Source: CAYFUT01 sp964346395 (GTDB lineage: Bacteria > Bacillota > Halanaerobiia > Halobacteroidales > Halobacteroidaceae). Taken from it: a DNA stretch of 62,221 nt. The stretch covers positions 1 through 62,221 of the forward strand of contig CAYFUT010000010.1 in the NCBI GenBank assembly GCA_964346395.1, in the 5' to 3' direction. A program made the translations under genes and the position numbers. How positions within the stretch are numbered: the first letter of the stretch is position 1; each line of letters begins with the position of its first letter. This document shows positions 15,533 to 24,453 of this stretch, piece by piece. The notes under the pieces were generated by a model. It had not been told where the DNA came from. It made no database searches and was given only the letters and a program-made list of their open reading frames with translations.

Positions 15533-16399
15533 ATGAAGATTTATCTTGATTTAGAAGAATTATATAATACAGAAGTTTATGAACATAAGTTGGCAGTAAT
15601 TTTAGGGCGCGGGAAGAGGCGGGAAAAAATATTAGCTGCTTTCCCGACGGAAAAAGAATTTAGACAGGCTTCATTGGAAAAAATTGCTGAGATATTAGGA
15701 ATTAAAAATAAAGATTCTAAACTTTTACAGCAGTTAGCTGAGCTGGATGAAACTTATCAGCGCTTAACTGAGCCTAAATTTAGCGAGCAGTTAAGTAATA
15801 ATTCCCAGGCAGAGGTAGTTATGTGTGTAGATACTGAGTATTTATGGAGTGATTTAGATTCTATTCAATATGCAGTCTATGATGGAATAGAATGGGAGCT
15901 AGGTGTAATTATTACTAATTCAGATTTGGCTCCCGCTGTTTCTTCGGAAGAAGGAGTTGCCTATTTACAGCAGTTAATTTCAGAGGTAAGGCCTGATATT
16001 TTTGTCGGCCATAATTTCAATTGTGATATTACTGTGTTAGAAAAGGCAGGCAAACAAAAATTACCGCGGTTACAGAATTATGATGATACATTACAGATGG
16101 TAAGAAATAGCAATTTATCTAATATTATTGGTGGGGCTAGTCTGGATAAAATTATAGAGTGCTTATTTTCGGGGCAAACGATAGGTTTATTTAATGCTTA
16201 TCAGGATTTAGGATTGTTTATTGAGTATGGATTAAAGGATGCTATTTATCCGATTTATGCCCGGGAATTTTTTATGACTGGAGAGCTGCCCGGGTTAACA
16301 CCAGAACTAAGAATAAATAGGATTAAGCCGGAAGTTGTCCGGGAACAAATTAATTTTAATTCAGTCAGATTGAAGGGGGCACGGGAATGGCAGAGTTAG
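15533..16399 (+). CDS. DEDD-type 3'-5' exonuclease-like protein
   Basis: The 288-residue product starts at ATG 15533, 8 bases after AGGGAAG. Residues about 100-235 show the three exonuclease motifs of the DnaQ/RNase-D superfamily: VMCVDTEY (ExoI, DxE), VGHNFNCDITVLEKAG (ExoII) and YGLKDAIYPIY (ExoIII, YxxxD). All four acidic ligands are present, so it should be active if it is a nuclease. Substrate is unknown. It overlaps glmU by 13 bp and shares its operon, an unusual partner for cell-wall precursor synthesis. Confidence 0.65.
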   Translation: MKIYLDLEELYNTEVYEHKLAVILGRGKRREKILAAFPTEKEFRQASLEKIAEILGIKNKDSKLLQQLAELDETYQRLTEPKFSEQLSNNSQAEVVMCVDTEYLWSDLDSIQYAVYDGIEWELGVIITNSDLAPAVSSEEGVAYLQQLISEVRPDIFVGHNFNCDITVLEKAGKQKLPRLQNYDDTLQMVRNSNLSNIIGGASLDKIIECLFSGQTIGLFNAYQDLGLFIEYGLKDAIYPIYAREFFMTGELPGLTPELRINRIKPEVVREQINFNSVRLKGAREWQS

Positions 16400-17742
16400 C
16401 AACGATTACATTAGCTGCTGGTAAGGGAACTAGAATGAAGTCTGAGCTGCCCAAGGTTTTACATAAAGTAGCCGGTAAAACGATGGTGCAGCATGCTGTG
16501 GATACAGTAGAGCAGTTGGAGCCAGTACATAATATTGCGGTAGTAGGTTATAAGGCAGAGCAAGTAAAAAAGAAAACCGCCGGAGAGATAGAATTTGTTT
16601 TACAGGAGGAGCAGTTGGGAACTGGTCATGCAGTAAAACAAACCCAAAATTTGCTGGCTGATTTTTCAGGTACTGTATTAGTTATTTATGGTGATACACC
16701 CTTATTAACAGCTGAGACTCTTAATCAGTTAGTTACTACTCATTACCAAAAGTCAGCGGCAGCGACCATTTTGACGGCGGAGATTGATGATCCTACTGGT
16801 TACGGGCGGATTGTTCGTAATGAGAAGGGACAAGTGGTAAAAATTGTAGAGGAAAAGGATACCACGGAGGCAGAAGCAAAAATTAAAGAAATTAATACCG
16901 GGATTTGTTGTTTTGATAGTGAATTATTATGGTCTGCTCTGGAGAAGATAACTCCTGATAATGCCCAGGGGGAATATTATTTAACGGATGTTCCTGGAAT
17001 TTTAGCTCAAGAAGAAAAATTAGTAACAGCAGTGGTAACTGACAACCGGGAGGAAACAGTAGGAGTTAATACCAAAAAGCATTTAGCTAGGGCGGAATCT
17101 ATTCTGCGCCGAAGAATTTGTGACCGCCATCTAGAAGCAGGAGTAACTATTGTTGACCCGGATAATACTTATATAGATAGTGAAGTGGAGATTGGTCAAG
17201 ACACCATTATTTATCCGTTTACTTTTCTAGAAGGTAAGACTAAAATTGGAAGTAAAGTGGTGATTGGGCCCCGAAGCAGGATTGTTGATTCTACTCTTGA
17301 AGCAGGAGTAGAAGTGGAAACTTCTACCATTGTGGAAAGTGAAATTGGACCGCAGAGTACAGTTGGCCCGTATGCCTATATCCGTCCGGGAACGCAGATA
17401 GGTGCTCGGGCAAAAATAGGAGACTTTGTGGAGGTAAAAAAGGCTGAAATTGCGGAGGAGAGCAAAGTTCCTCATCTAAGTTATGTAGGAGATGCAAAAC
17501 TCGGTCAGCAAGTTAATTTAGGCGCAGGAACAATTACTGCTAATTATGATGGAAAAGAAAAGCACCAAACAATTATTGGGGATCAGGTATTTATTGGCAG
17601 CAATTCAACTTTAGTTGCTCCTATTAAGATTGGAGCTAGGTCGGTTACAGGTGCCGGGGCAGTAGTAACTAAAGATGTAGAAGCAGAAACTACAGTAGTG
17701 GGAGTGCCAGCCGAAAAGTTAGATCAAAACTCTAAAAAATAA
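16387..17742 (+). CDS. glmU: Bifunctional UDP-N-acetylglucosamine pyrophosphorylase / glucosamine-1-phosphate acetyltransferase
   Basis: It makes UDP-GlcNAc for peptidoglycan. The N-terminal uridyltransferase carries LAAGKGTRMKSELPKVLHK (residues 9-27), and GDTPLLT provides the metal ligand region. From about residue 250 a left-handed beta-helix of hexapeptides forms the acetyltransferase (GPYAYIRPGTQIG, HLSYVGDAKLG). At 451 residues it has the usual length. It starts at ATG 16387 inside the preceding gene, with AAGGGGG upstream. glmU-prs-ctc-pth is the conserved Firmicutes order. Confidence 0.97.
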   Translation: MAELATITLAAGKGTRMKSELPKVLHKVAGKTMVQHAVDTVEQLEPVHNIAVVGYKAEQVKKKTAGEIEFVLQEEQLGTGHAVKQTQNLLADFSGTVLVIYGDTPLLTAETLNQLVTTHYQKSAAATILTAEIDDPTGYGRIVRNEKGQVVKIVEEKDTTEAEAKIKEINTGICCFDSELLWSALEKITPDNAQGEYYLTDVPGILAQEEKLVTAVVTDNREETVGVNTKKHLARAESILRRRICDRHLEAGVTIVDPDNTYIDSEVEIGQDTIIYPFTFLEGKTKIGSKVVIGPRSRIVDSTLEAGVEVETSTIVESEIGPQSTVGPYAYIRPGTQIGARAKIGDFVEVKKAEIAEESKVPHLSYVGDAKLGQQVNLGAGTITANYDGKEKHQTIIGDQVFIGSNSTLVAPIKIGARSVTGAGAVVTKDVEAETTVVGVPAEKLDQNSKK

Positions 17743-17762
17743 ACCAGTAGGAGGTTAGATTG

Positions 17763-18710
17763 ATGTCATCAAGCGGGATGAATTTAAAAGTTATATCTGG
17801 TAATGCAAACTCAAAGTTGGCAGAAAAAATAGCCGGGGAATTAGGAACTGAATTAGTAGATGCAACTGTAAATCGGTTTAGTGATGGAGAAATAGGAGTA
17901 GAAATTGATGAAAGTGTGCGTGGAGATCATGTTTTTGTAGTGCAGCCGACTTGTCCTCCAGTTAATGAAAACTTAATGGAATTATTGATTATGATTGATG
18001 CTGTTAAACGGGCTTCAGCTAAAGTAATTACTGCTGTTGTTCCCTATTATGGGTATGCTCGGCAGGATCGAAAAGCCAAAGCCAGGGATCCGATCACGGC
18101 TAAGTTAGTTGCTAATTTAGCTACTAAGTCAGGGGCGGATAGATTGGTAGCGATTGATTTTCATTCCCGACAAATTCAGGGCTTTTTTGATATTCCAGTG
18201 GATAATTTAAGAGGGGCTCCAATATTAGCTGATTATTTTATGGAGAAGGAATTAGAAGATGTAATTGTAGTAGCTCCTGATATTGGTGGAGTTAAGCGGG
18301 CTCGTGATTTTTCTGAACGACTAAATACTCAGATGGCAATTATTGATAAGCGGCGTCCTGAAGCTAATGTATCTGAAATAATGAATGTGATTGGGAATGT
18401 TGAAGATAAGAATGTTATTTTAGTAGATGATATGATTGATACTGCCGGGACGATTACCAATGCTGCTTATACTTTAAAGGAACAAGGAGCAAAGAAGATA
18501 TTTGCTACCTGTACTCATCCTTTATTTTCGGGGCCGGCTATTAATCGGCTGGAGAAATCACCTATTGCTGATTTAGTAGTAACTAATACTATCCCCCTGC
18601 TGGAAGAAAAGAAAATAGATAAATTAACTACTTTATCTGTAGCTCCGCTGTTGGCTAAAGCTATTAGAAGAATTTATGATGATTTATCAGTCAGTGTGTT
18701 ATTTCGTTGA
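17763..18710 (+). CDS. prs: Ribose-phosphate pyrophosphokinase (PRPP synthase)
   Basis: It transfers pyrophosphate from ATP to ribose-5-phosphate, supplying PRPP for purines, pyrimidines, His, Trp and NAD. It carries FSDGEIGVEIDESVRG, YYGYARQDRK (ATP and flexible loop) and the PRPP-binding signature VDDMIDTAGT at about residue 221. I prefer ATG 17763, 8 bases after AGGAGG; a TTG at 17760 is in frame. It is the last gene of the operon starting near 15467, 20 bp after glmU. Confidence 0.97.
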   Translation: MSSSGMNLKVISGNANSKLAEKIAGELGTELVDATVNRFSDGEIGVEIDESVRGDHVFVVQPTCPPVNENLMELLIMIDAVKRASAKVITAVVPYYGYARQDRKAKARDPITAKLVANLATKSGADRLVAIDFHSRQIQGFFDIPVDNLRGAPILADYFMEKELEDVIVVAPDIGGVKRARDFSERLNTQMAIIDKRRPEANVSEIMNVIGNVEDKNVILVDDMIDTAGTITNAAYTLKEQGAKKIFATCTHPLFSGPAINRLEKSPIADLVVTNTIPLLEEKKIDKLTTLSVAPLLAKAIRRIYDDLSVSVLFR

Positions 18711-18735
18711 TAGTTAAAAGTAAAGATGTTATAAT
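18707..18735 (+). promoter_or_regulatory. Sigma-A promoter of ctc
   Basis: TTGATA-17 bp-TATAAT, with the -35 overlapping the prs stop codon region. B. subtilis ctc uses sigma-B, but a sigma-A-type element is what the sequence shows here. Confidence 0.7.
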
Positions 18736-18772
18736 GTACTGCGTGAGAAAATTTGAAAAGGAGAGGGTATAG

Positions 18773-19465
18773 ATGGAACGTGTAGAACTTACTGCTGAAA
18801 AGCGAGACAAATCGGGATCAGGTCCAGCTAAAAGGTTAAGAAAAGAGGGCTTTGTTCCTGGTGTTCTGTATGGTAAAGATCAGGATCCAATTAATCTAAA
18901 GGTAGGAGCTAAAGAGATTTCGGAAGTTATTAGTGGTAACCAAATTATTGATTTGGAGCTAGAAGATTCAACTCAACCAGTCATGGTAAAGGATGTACAG
19001 CGAGATGTTGTTCAGGGAGATTTATTACATGTTGACTTATATCAAATTTCTCTTGATGAAGAAATTACCGTTGAAGTGCCTATTGAATTGGCTGGGCCGG
19101 CTGTTGGTGAACAGGAAGGCGGCGTGTTAGAACAGCTGCGTAGAAAGTTAGAAGTAGAATGTCTGCCGGAAAATATTCCAAGCAAGATTTCAGCAGATGT
19201 AACTGAACTGCAAGTGGGAGAAACCCTGAGTGTAGGAAATATTGAAACTGAAGAAGACATTGAGATTGTAAGTGATGTTTCTGAAGTAGTAGCTACGGTA
19301 GTTGTTCCTGAAGAGTTAGATTTAACTCCAGCTGCCGAAGCAGAGGAAGAAGAATTAGAAGAACCAGAAGTTATCGGCGAAGCAGAGGAAGAAGAATTGG
19401 AAGAAGGAGAAGAATTAGAAGAATTAGAAGAAGGAGAAGAACCAGCTGAAACAGAAGAAAAATAG
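18773..19465 (+). CDS. rplY: Ribosomal protein bL25 (Ctc/TL5 form) with very acidic tail
   Basis: The 230-residue protein binds 5S rRNA in the 50S subunit. The N-terminal L25 barrel (MERVELTAEKRDKSGSGPAK) is followed by the CTC/TL5 C-terminal beta domain (DLYQISLDEEITVEVPIEL). The last 45 residues are almost only Glu, Leu and Ala with a repeating EEEELEE pattern, longer and more acidic than in Bacillus Ctc. This fits a halophile. The tail coding DNA consists of near-repeats and may vary in length between strains. Confidence 0.95.
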   Translation: MERVELTAEKRDKSGSGPAKRLRKEGFVPGVLYGKDQDPINLKVGAKEISEVISGNQIIDLELEDSTQPVMVKDVQRDVVQGDLLHVDLYQISLDEEITVEVPIELAGPAVGEQEGGVLEQLRRKLEVECLPENIPSKISADVTELQVGETLSVGNIETEEDIEIVSDVSEVVATVVVPEELDLTPAAEAEEEELEEPEVIGEAEEEELEEGEELEELEEGEEPAETEEK

Positions 19466-19474
19466 TATTTAAGA

Positions 19475-19506
19475 AAGGCGTAATCATTGTGATTGCGCCT
19501 TTTTCT
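19475..19506 (+). terminator. Terminator after ctc
   Basis: The stem AAGGCGTAATCA/TGATTGCGCCTT with a 3-nt loop, then TTTTCT. Confidence 0.85.
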
Positions 19507-19544
19507 AATTTATTATATTTTAAAAATTCATGAGGAGGATAAGT

Positions 19545-20102
19545 ATGAAATTAGTAGCAGGCTTGGGTAATCCAGGGTCTAAATACCAATCTACTCGCCA
19601 CAATGCTGGGTTTATGGTGGTTGATAGAGTAGCTGACTATTATAATCGCCCGTTAACTAAAGAAGAAAAAGAGGCAAAGATTAGTAAGATAAAAGTAAAC
19701 CGCGACACGGTTTTGTTAGCTAAACCTCAGACTTATATGAACAAAAGCGGTAAAGCTGTGGGCCAATTAGCTGATTATTATCAGATTGAACCGGCTGATA
19801 TTCTGGTTATTTATGATGACCTTGATTTAGAACCAGGTCAAATTAGAATTAGACCTGGTGGCGGCCATGGTGGACATAACGGAATTAAGTCTATTTTTAG
19901 CCAGTTAGGAACTAAAGATTTTCCTCGGCTTAGAGTGGGAATTGGCAAACCGGAGAAGAGGCCGGTCACTGATTATGTATTAAACCAGTTTAATCAGGAA
20001 CAGTGGAAAGCAGTTGAGCCGGCTCTTAAGAGAGCAGAACAGGCGGTTAGAGATTATTTAGAGCAGGTAAGTTTAGATTCAATTATGAATAAATATAATT
20101 AA
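19545..20102 (+). CDS. pth: Peptidyl-tRNA hydrolase
   Basis: It releases peptides from prematurely dropped peptidyl-tRNA. It carries GLGNPGSKYQSTRHNAGFMV (residues 6-25) with catalytic His19, PQTYMNKSGKAV, and DDLDLEPGQIRIRPGGGHGG with the essential Asp. It has 185 residues. ATG 19545 follows AGGAGG; an ATG-like start at 19530 falls before that ribosome site. This is the spoVC locus of B. subtilis, between ctc and fin. Confidence 0.97.
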   Translation: MKLVAGLGNPGSKYQSTRHNAGFMVVDRVADYYNRPLTKEEKEAKISKIKVNRDTVLLAKPQTYMNKSGKAVGQLADYYQIEPADILVIYDDLDLEPGQIRIRPGGGHGGHNGIKSIFSQLGTKDFPRLRVGIGKPEKRPVTDYVLNQFNQEQWKAVEPALKRAEQAVRDYLEQVSLDSIMNKYN

Positions 20103-20105
20103 TTC

Positions 20106-20136
20106 AAACCTGAGATTTTTTCTCAGGTTTTTTGTA
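20106..20136 (+). terminator. Terminator after pth
   Basis: The stem AAACCTGAGA/TCTCAGGTTT with a T-rich loop is followed by TTTTGT. Confidence 0.85.
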
Positions 20137-20194
20137 TATTTAGAGATAAAAAAGGAGATGATAAGGGTAAAAGGTAATTAGTAAGGAGGTAATG

Positions 20195-20413
20195 ATGACG
20201 GTAATCTATAAGTGTTCAGAATGCGGAAAGGTGATTGATAAAATTGAAGCGGAGGGAATTGATAAACAGAGTCTAGGAATTAATATCTTGACGGAAGAAG
20301 AAAGAAAGGATATAATTGAAACACAAGAGGATAATCTACAAATTAATATTACTTGTGACCAATGTGCGCGTCAAGCTGGATGGAATCAATTATATAATGC
20401 TAATATACATTAG
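20195..20413 (+). CDS. fin: Anti-sigma-F factor Fin (YabK)
   Basis: The 72-residue zinc-binding protein has two Cys pairs, CSECG (about residues 7-11) and CDQCA (about 56-60), and the family core SLGINILTEEERKDII. In B. subtilis Fin is made in the forespore and inhibits sigma-F, helping the switch to sigma-G. Position between pth and mfd is conserved. I prefer ATG 20195; ATG 20192 is only 2 bases from the AAGGAGG ribosome site. Confidence 0.9.
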   Translation: MTVIYKCSECGKVIDKIEAEGIDKQSLGINILTEEERKDIIETQEDNLQINITCDQCARQAGWNQLYNANIH

Positions 20414-20417
20414 AGGT

Positions 20418-20447
20418 AGGCCTTGGGATTTCCCTAAGGCCTTTTTG
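20418..20447 (+). terminator. Terminator after fin
   Basis: The stem AGGCCTTGGGA/TCCCTAAGGCCT is followed by TTTTTG. Confidence 0.8.
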
Positions 20448-20469
20448 TAGATGGAACTGATTGTGTTGT

Positions 20470-20547
20470 TTATCTCTGTAGTTTGAGATTGAGCTCAGGT
20501 AATTTGAAAAAGAAAATGTAGCGACATGATATATCATGTCGCTACAT
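20470..20547. repeat. Arm of the dispersed repeat followed by 32-bp palindrome copy 2
   Basis: TAGTTTGAGATTGAGCTCAG matches one arm of the terminator-adjacent repeat. From 20516 to 20547 the perfect 32-bp palindrome of 12442-12473 recurs without a mismatch. Nothing else is evident between fin and mfd. Confidence 0.75.
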
Positions 20548-20659
20548 GGCTGTTCCTGTTAATTTAGTTTTAGTGTGGATTCACCGTTGATCTATGAGTT
20601 TATTTTGTATTTCCCAGAGAAGAATTTGACTTTTGAGGTAGTAAAGGAGTAGATTCGTT

Positions 20660-23600
20660 ATGGGGGAAAACTTGTTAACAGTTTTAAACCAAGGGAATAA
20701 GGTTAAGCAGCTTTTGACTAATCATCAAAACTATCAAACTGGAAAAATAATAGGCCTTGAAGCAAGTGGGAAACATTTGTTATTAGGAACTTTTTTTAAA
20801 CAGGTTAGTGAGAGCCTATTGATTGTAACTTCTAATTCTGTAAAAGCTGATGAAATGTATGAAGATCTAGTTCGATTATTAACACCTGAACAAGTACTAT
20901 TATTTCCTAAATTAGAAATTCTGCCGCATGAAGCACTAGAAATTGAAGCAACAATTAAGCGGGAAAGATTAGAAGTGCTTGAAAAAATATTCAACCCTCA
21001 AGCACAGGTAATAATAACTTCTGTTCAGGCTTTATTGGCTTTGGTTATTCCTCCTGATGTTTACCGGCATCAGCTAATGGCTATTAGATTGGGTCAGGAA
21101 TTGGATACAGCTCAATTTACTAGTCGACTGGTAACTATGGGGTATGAACGGGTAGGCCAAGTGCAGAATAAAGGAGAATTTAGTGTGCGCGGGGGGATTA
21201 TTGATTTTTATCCCTATACTGTTTCTCAACCAGTGCGGATAGAATTATTTGGAGAGCAGATTGATTCTCTGCGTTATTTTGAAGTTTCTAGTCAGCGTTC
21301 TGTTAGCCAGTTAAAAAAAGTTTTAGTTGGCCCGGCTACTGAATTTATTCTTCCGACTGATTTAGAAGAGGGGCAAGATAAAATAAAAAAAGATTTGGAG
21401 CAAACAGCAGCAGAACTGGCTCCAGAAGAAGCAACTGAATTACGAGAAAAGGTAAATCACGATTTAGAGCGAATAGAAGAAGGAATTACATTTCCCGGAT
21501 TAAGACAATATATAAGTTATTTTTATCAGCCGGCTACATTGTTGGATTATTTTCAGGGAACAATAGTAGTAGATAATTGGAAGTCTACTAAACAGCGGGC
21601 AATTAAGTTTTTAACGGATTTTCAAAAACAATTTAATAATTTGTTAAATAAGGGTAAAGTTTTATCTGATTATCAAAATTATTATCAGGATTTTAATCAA
21701 GTGTTATATGATAATCAATTTAAAAAACTCTATTTATCTCCGACCAACAGGCAATTAGAGGAGACTACAAGTCAATTTGTTGTTGAGTTTTCTGAACGAG
21801 AACTAGAATCTTACCAGGGCCAACTGCCGATGTTTGTTGAGCAGTTAACTGAGTATTTTAAGCAGGATTATAGAATAGTGATTGGACTCTCTAATTTAAG
21901 CAAAGCAGAACGCTTGCAAAAGCGGCTGCGGGAGGATGATCTGCCAGCAGTGGTAGTAGAAGATATTACTGAGCAGATAAAACCAGCCAATATAGTTGTA
22001 ACAGCTACCAATTTAAAAAAAGGATTTAGTTTTCCCCGAGAGAAATTTATATTTTATACGGAGACTGAGTTGTTTAAGCAGGTTAATCGCCAGCGCAGGC
22101 GGAGTAAGAATTTTGATCAGGGAACAAAAATTTCTTCCTTTACTGATTTGGAGGAAGGAGACTATGTAGTACATGAACACCACGGGATCGGCCGCTATTT
22201 AGGAATTAAAACGGTAGAAGTACAGGATAAAAGCAAAGATTATTTACTGCTTGAATATGCAGGTAATGATAAGTTATATGTTCCTACTAATCAGGTAGAT
22301 TTAATTCAGAAATATGTGGGGATGAAGGAAGAAGCGCCTAACTTACATAAATTAGATAGCGATAAATGGGCTAAAGCAAAAGCCCGAGTTAAAGAGTCAG
22401 TAGAAGAAATGGCGGAGGAACTATTAGAATTATATGCCAAGCGAGAAATGAAAGAAGGTTATGCTTTTAGTGAAGATACAGATTGGCAGCAGCAGTTTGA
22501 AGCTGCTTTTCCTTACCAAGAGACTGAAGACCAACTGCAGGCTATAGAAGAAGTAAAAGCAGATATGGAGTCTCCACAGCCGATGGACCGCTTGTTATGT
22601 GGTGATGTAGGCTACGGAAAGACTGAGGTAGCAATTAGAGCAATGTTTAAAGCAGTAATGGAGGGGAAACAGGCGGCTTTTTTAGTGCCCACAACTATTT
22701 TAGCTCAACAGCACTGGAATAATTTACTGGACAGATTTAGTGATTTTCCGGTTAATATAGAAATGGTAAGCAGATTTCGCAGTCCCCAGGAGCAGAAGGA
22801 AATTATTGCTGGTTTAGAAGCAGGAAGTATAGATATAGTAGTAGGAACGCATCGTTTATTATCCAAAGATATAAAATTTAAAGACTTAGGGTTGGTAGTA
22901 GTAGATGAAGAACAGCGGTTTGGAGTAGCCCAAAAAGAAAGCCTAAAACAGTTTAAGGAAAACGTTGACGTCTTGACTTTAACTGCTACCCCGATTCCCC
23001 GCACTCTTCATATGTCTTTGGTAGGTATTAGGGATATTAGCTTAATTGAAACGCCGCCTAAAAACCGTTATCCAATTCGGACTTATGTGGGAGAATATAA
23101 TGATGATTTAGTGGAGGAAGCAATTGTTAGAGAATTAAACCGTAACGGACAAGTGTATTTTGTCCATAATCGGGTTAAAGATATTAAAGAAGTGGCAGCA
23201 AAAATAAAAAATATTCTTCCCGAAGCTGATATAGCAGTTGCTCACGGACAGATGCGGGAGACTAAATTAGAAAAGCTAATGCTTGATTTTTGGGATGGAA
23301 ATTATGATATATTGGTCTGTACTACTATTATTGAGAATGGGATGGATATTTCTAGTGTTAATACGATTATTATTAACCAAGCTGACAAGTTAGGTTTAGC
23401 TCAGCTTTATCAATTGCGGGGACGAGTAGGAAGAAGTAATCGGATAGCTTATGCTTATTTATTGTATGACGAAGGGAAGTTTTTATCAGAGGTAGCAGAG
23501 AAAAGATTAAAGGCGATTAAAGAATTTACTAGCTTGGGTTCTGGGTTTAAAATTGCCATGCGGGATTTAGAACTAAGGGGCGCAGGCAATATTTTGGGCC

Positions 23601-24139
23601 CTGAGCAGCACGGACATATTGAAACAGTAGGTTTTTCACTCTATTGTAAACTGCTTGATAAGGCAATTAACAGGCTGCAGAATGAAGGAGAAGAAGAGCA
23701 GAAACTTAAGCTGGATTTAGATATTGATGCTTATCTACCGGGAGATTATATTTCTGATTCTAAACAAAAAATAGAAATTTATCGGCGCATTAAATCAGTT
23801 ACTTCCCAGGCAGAATATGATCAATTACAAACTGAATTACAGGATAGGTTTGGGTCGTTACCGTTTCCAGTAAAGAAACTGCTGCAAATAGCTAAACTGA
23901 GAGTGAAAGCTCAGGAAGCACCTGTGGTAGAAATTAAAGAGCAAAAGACTAAAATCGCTTTGCAATTAGAAGCAGATGCTTCTCTAGCTGGGAAGGATGT
24001 GCTTGCTTTGGGCCAACACTTTTCCCAGGTAAAGTTTGTTGCTGATCAGCCGCCCAGATTAGAGGTAACAGCCGGTGAGCTTACCGATGAGAAAAAAATT
24101 GACTTATTGCTTAAAATTATAGATTTTCTGATTGAATAG
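20660..24139 (+). CDS. mfd: Transcription-repair coupling factor
   Basis: The 1159-residue translocase removes RNA polymerase stalled at DNA lesions and recruits UvrA. The N-terminal UvrB-homology region (residues about 20-330) lacks helicase motifs. The RNA-polymerase-interacting CarD-like domain starts at DLEEGDYVVHEHHGIGRYLG (about residue 494). Walker A GDVGYGKTEVA is at about 647, the Walker B box VVDEEQRFG at about 750, and the C-terminal TRCF domain follows. Length is normal. ATG 20660 has a moderate GGAGTAG ribosome site. Position between fin and spoVT is conserved. Confidence 0.97.
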   Translation: MGENLLTVLNQGNKVKQLLTNHQNYQTGKIIGLEASGKHLLLGTFFKQVSESLLIVTSNSVKADEMYEDLVRLLTPEQVLLFPKLEILPHEALEIEATIKRERLEVLEKIFNPQAQVIITSVQALLALVIPPDVYRHQLMAIRLGQELDTAQFTSRLVTMGYERVGQVQNKGEFSVRGGIIDFYPYTVSQPVRIELFGEQIDSLRYFEVSSQRSVSQLKKVLVGPATEFILPTDLEEGQDKIKKDLEQTAAELAPEEATELREKVNHDLERIEEGITFPGLRQYISYFYQPATLLDYFQGTIVVDNWKSTKQRAIKFLTDFQKQFNNLLNKGKVLSDYQNYYQDFNQVLYDNQFKKLYLSPTNRQLEETTSQFVVEFSERELESYQGQLPMFVEQLTEYFKQDYRIVIGLSNLSKAERLQKRLREDDLPAVVVEDITEQIKPANIVVTATNLKKGFSFPREKFIFYTETELFKQVNRQRRRSKNFDQGTKISSFTDLEEGDYVVHEHHGIGRYLGIKTVEVQDKSKDYLLLEYAGNDKLYVPTNQVDLIQKYVGMKEEAPNLHKLDSDKWAKAKARVKESVEEMAEELLELYAKREMKEGYAFSEDTDWQQQFEAAFPYQETEDQLQAIEEVKADMESPQPMDRLLCGDVGYGKTEVAIRAMFKAVMEGKQAAFLVPTTILAQQHWNNLLDRFSDFPVNIEMVSRFRSPQEQKEIIAGLEAGSIDIVVGTHRLLSKDIKFKDLGLVVVDEEQRFGVAQKESLKQFKENVDVLTLTATPIPRTLHMSLVGIRDISLIETPPKNRYPIRTYVGEYNDDLVEEAIVRELNRNGQVYFVHNRVKDIKEVAAKIKNILPEADIAVAHGQMRETKLEKLMLDFWDGNYDILVCTTIIENGMDISSVNTIIINQADKLGLAQLYQLRGRVGRSNRIAYAYLLYDEGKFLSEVAEKRLKAIKEFTSLGSGFKIAMRDLELRGAGNILGPEQHGHIETVGFSLYCKLLDKAINRLQNEGEEEQKLKLDLDIDAYLPGDYISDSKQKIEIYRRIKSVTSQAEYDQLQTELQDRFGSLPFPVKKLLQIAKLRVKAQEAPVVEIKEQKTKIALQLEADASLAGKDVLALGQHFSQVKFVADQPPRLEVTAGELTDEKKIDLLLKIIDFLIE

Positions 24140-24169
24140 TATATCTTTTAACATAATTGGGCTAGAGAA

Positions 24170-24199
24170 GAATAAAATATCAACTCTACTTATATACTA
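24170..24199 (+). promoter_or_regulatory. Candidate sigma-G promoter of spoVT
   Basis: GAATA at 24170-24174, an 18-bp spacer and TATACTA at 24193-24199 resemble the sigma-G consensus (GHATR, 18 bp, CATRHTA). spoVT is a sigma-G gene in B. subtilis. The transcript would run through the 194-bp element at 24242. Confidence 0.5.
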
Positions 24200-24220
24200 A
24201 TAATGAAAATAAAACTAATT

Positions 24221-24232
24221 AGAAGGGAGGGG
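24221..24232 (+). promoter_or_regulatory. Ribosome-binding site separated from the spoVT start
   Basis: AGAAGGGAGGGG is a strong Shine-Dalgarno sequence with no start codon at the right distance. The spoVT ATG lies 221 bp further on, beyond an inserted inverted-repeat element, and has no ribosome site of its own. Confidence 0.55.
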
Positions 24233-24241
24233 CACCTGGTT

Positions 24242-24435
24242 AAAAGTCTGTTTAGCTATGAGCTGTGAGTCATGAGCTAAGAGCTATGCTAAAACAAGAA
24301 CAACCTAAAATAAATTTCATAGGATGTTAATTAAGGTTCTTTTTAGCTCCTAGCTTCCGACTCACCCTACGAGTCTTTTTCAAGACTCTCCGTAGTAAAA
24401 ACCACTTGCTTACAGATCATAGCTAATAAGCTTTT
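24242..24435. mobile_element. MITE-like element between ribosome site and start codon of spoVT
   Basis: The 194-bp sequence starts AAAAGTCTGTTTAGCTATGA and ends, read on the minus strand, AAAAGCTTATTAGCTATGAT: imperfect terminal inverted repeats of about 28 bp. It encodes nothing. The flanks GCACCTGGTT (left) and GCAACCGGGTT (right) look like a diverged target duplication. An inner hairpin is formed by CTACGAGTCTT/AAGACTCTCCGTAG. The right half recurs at 37377-37437. Confidence 0.65.
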
Positions 24436-24453
24436 GCAACCGGGTTTTATACA

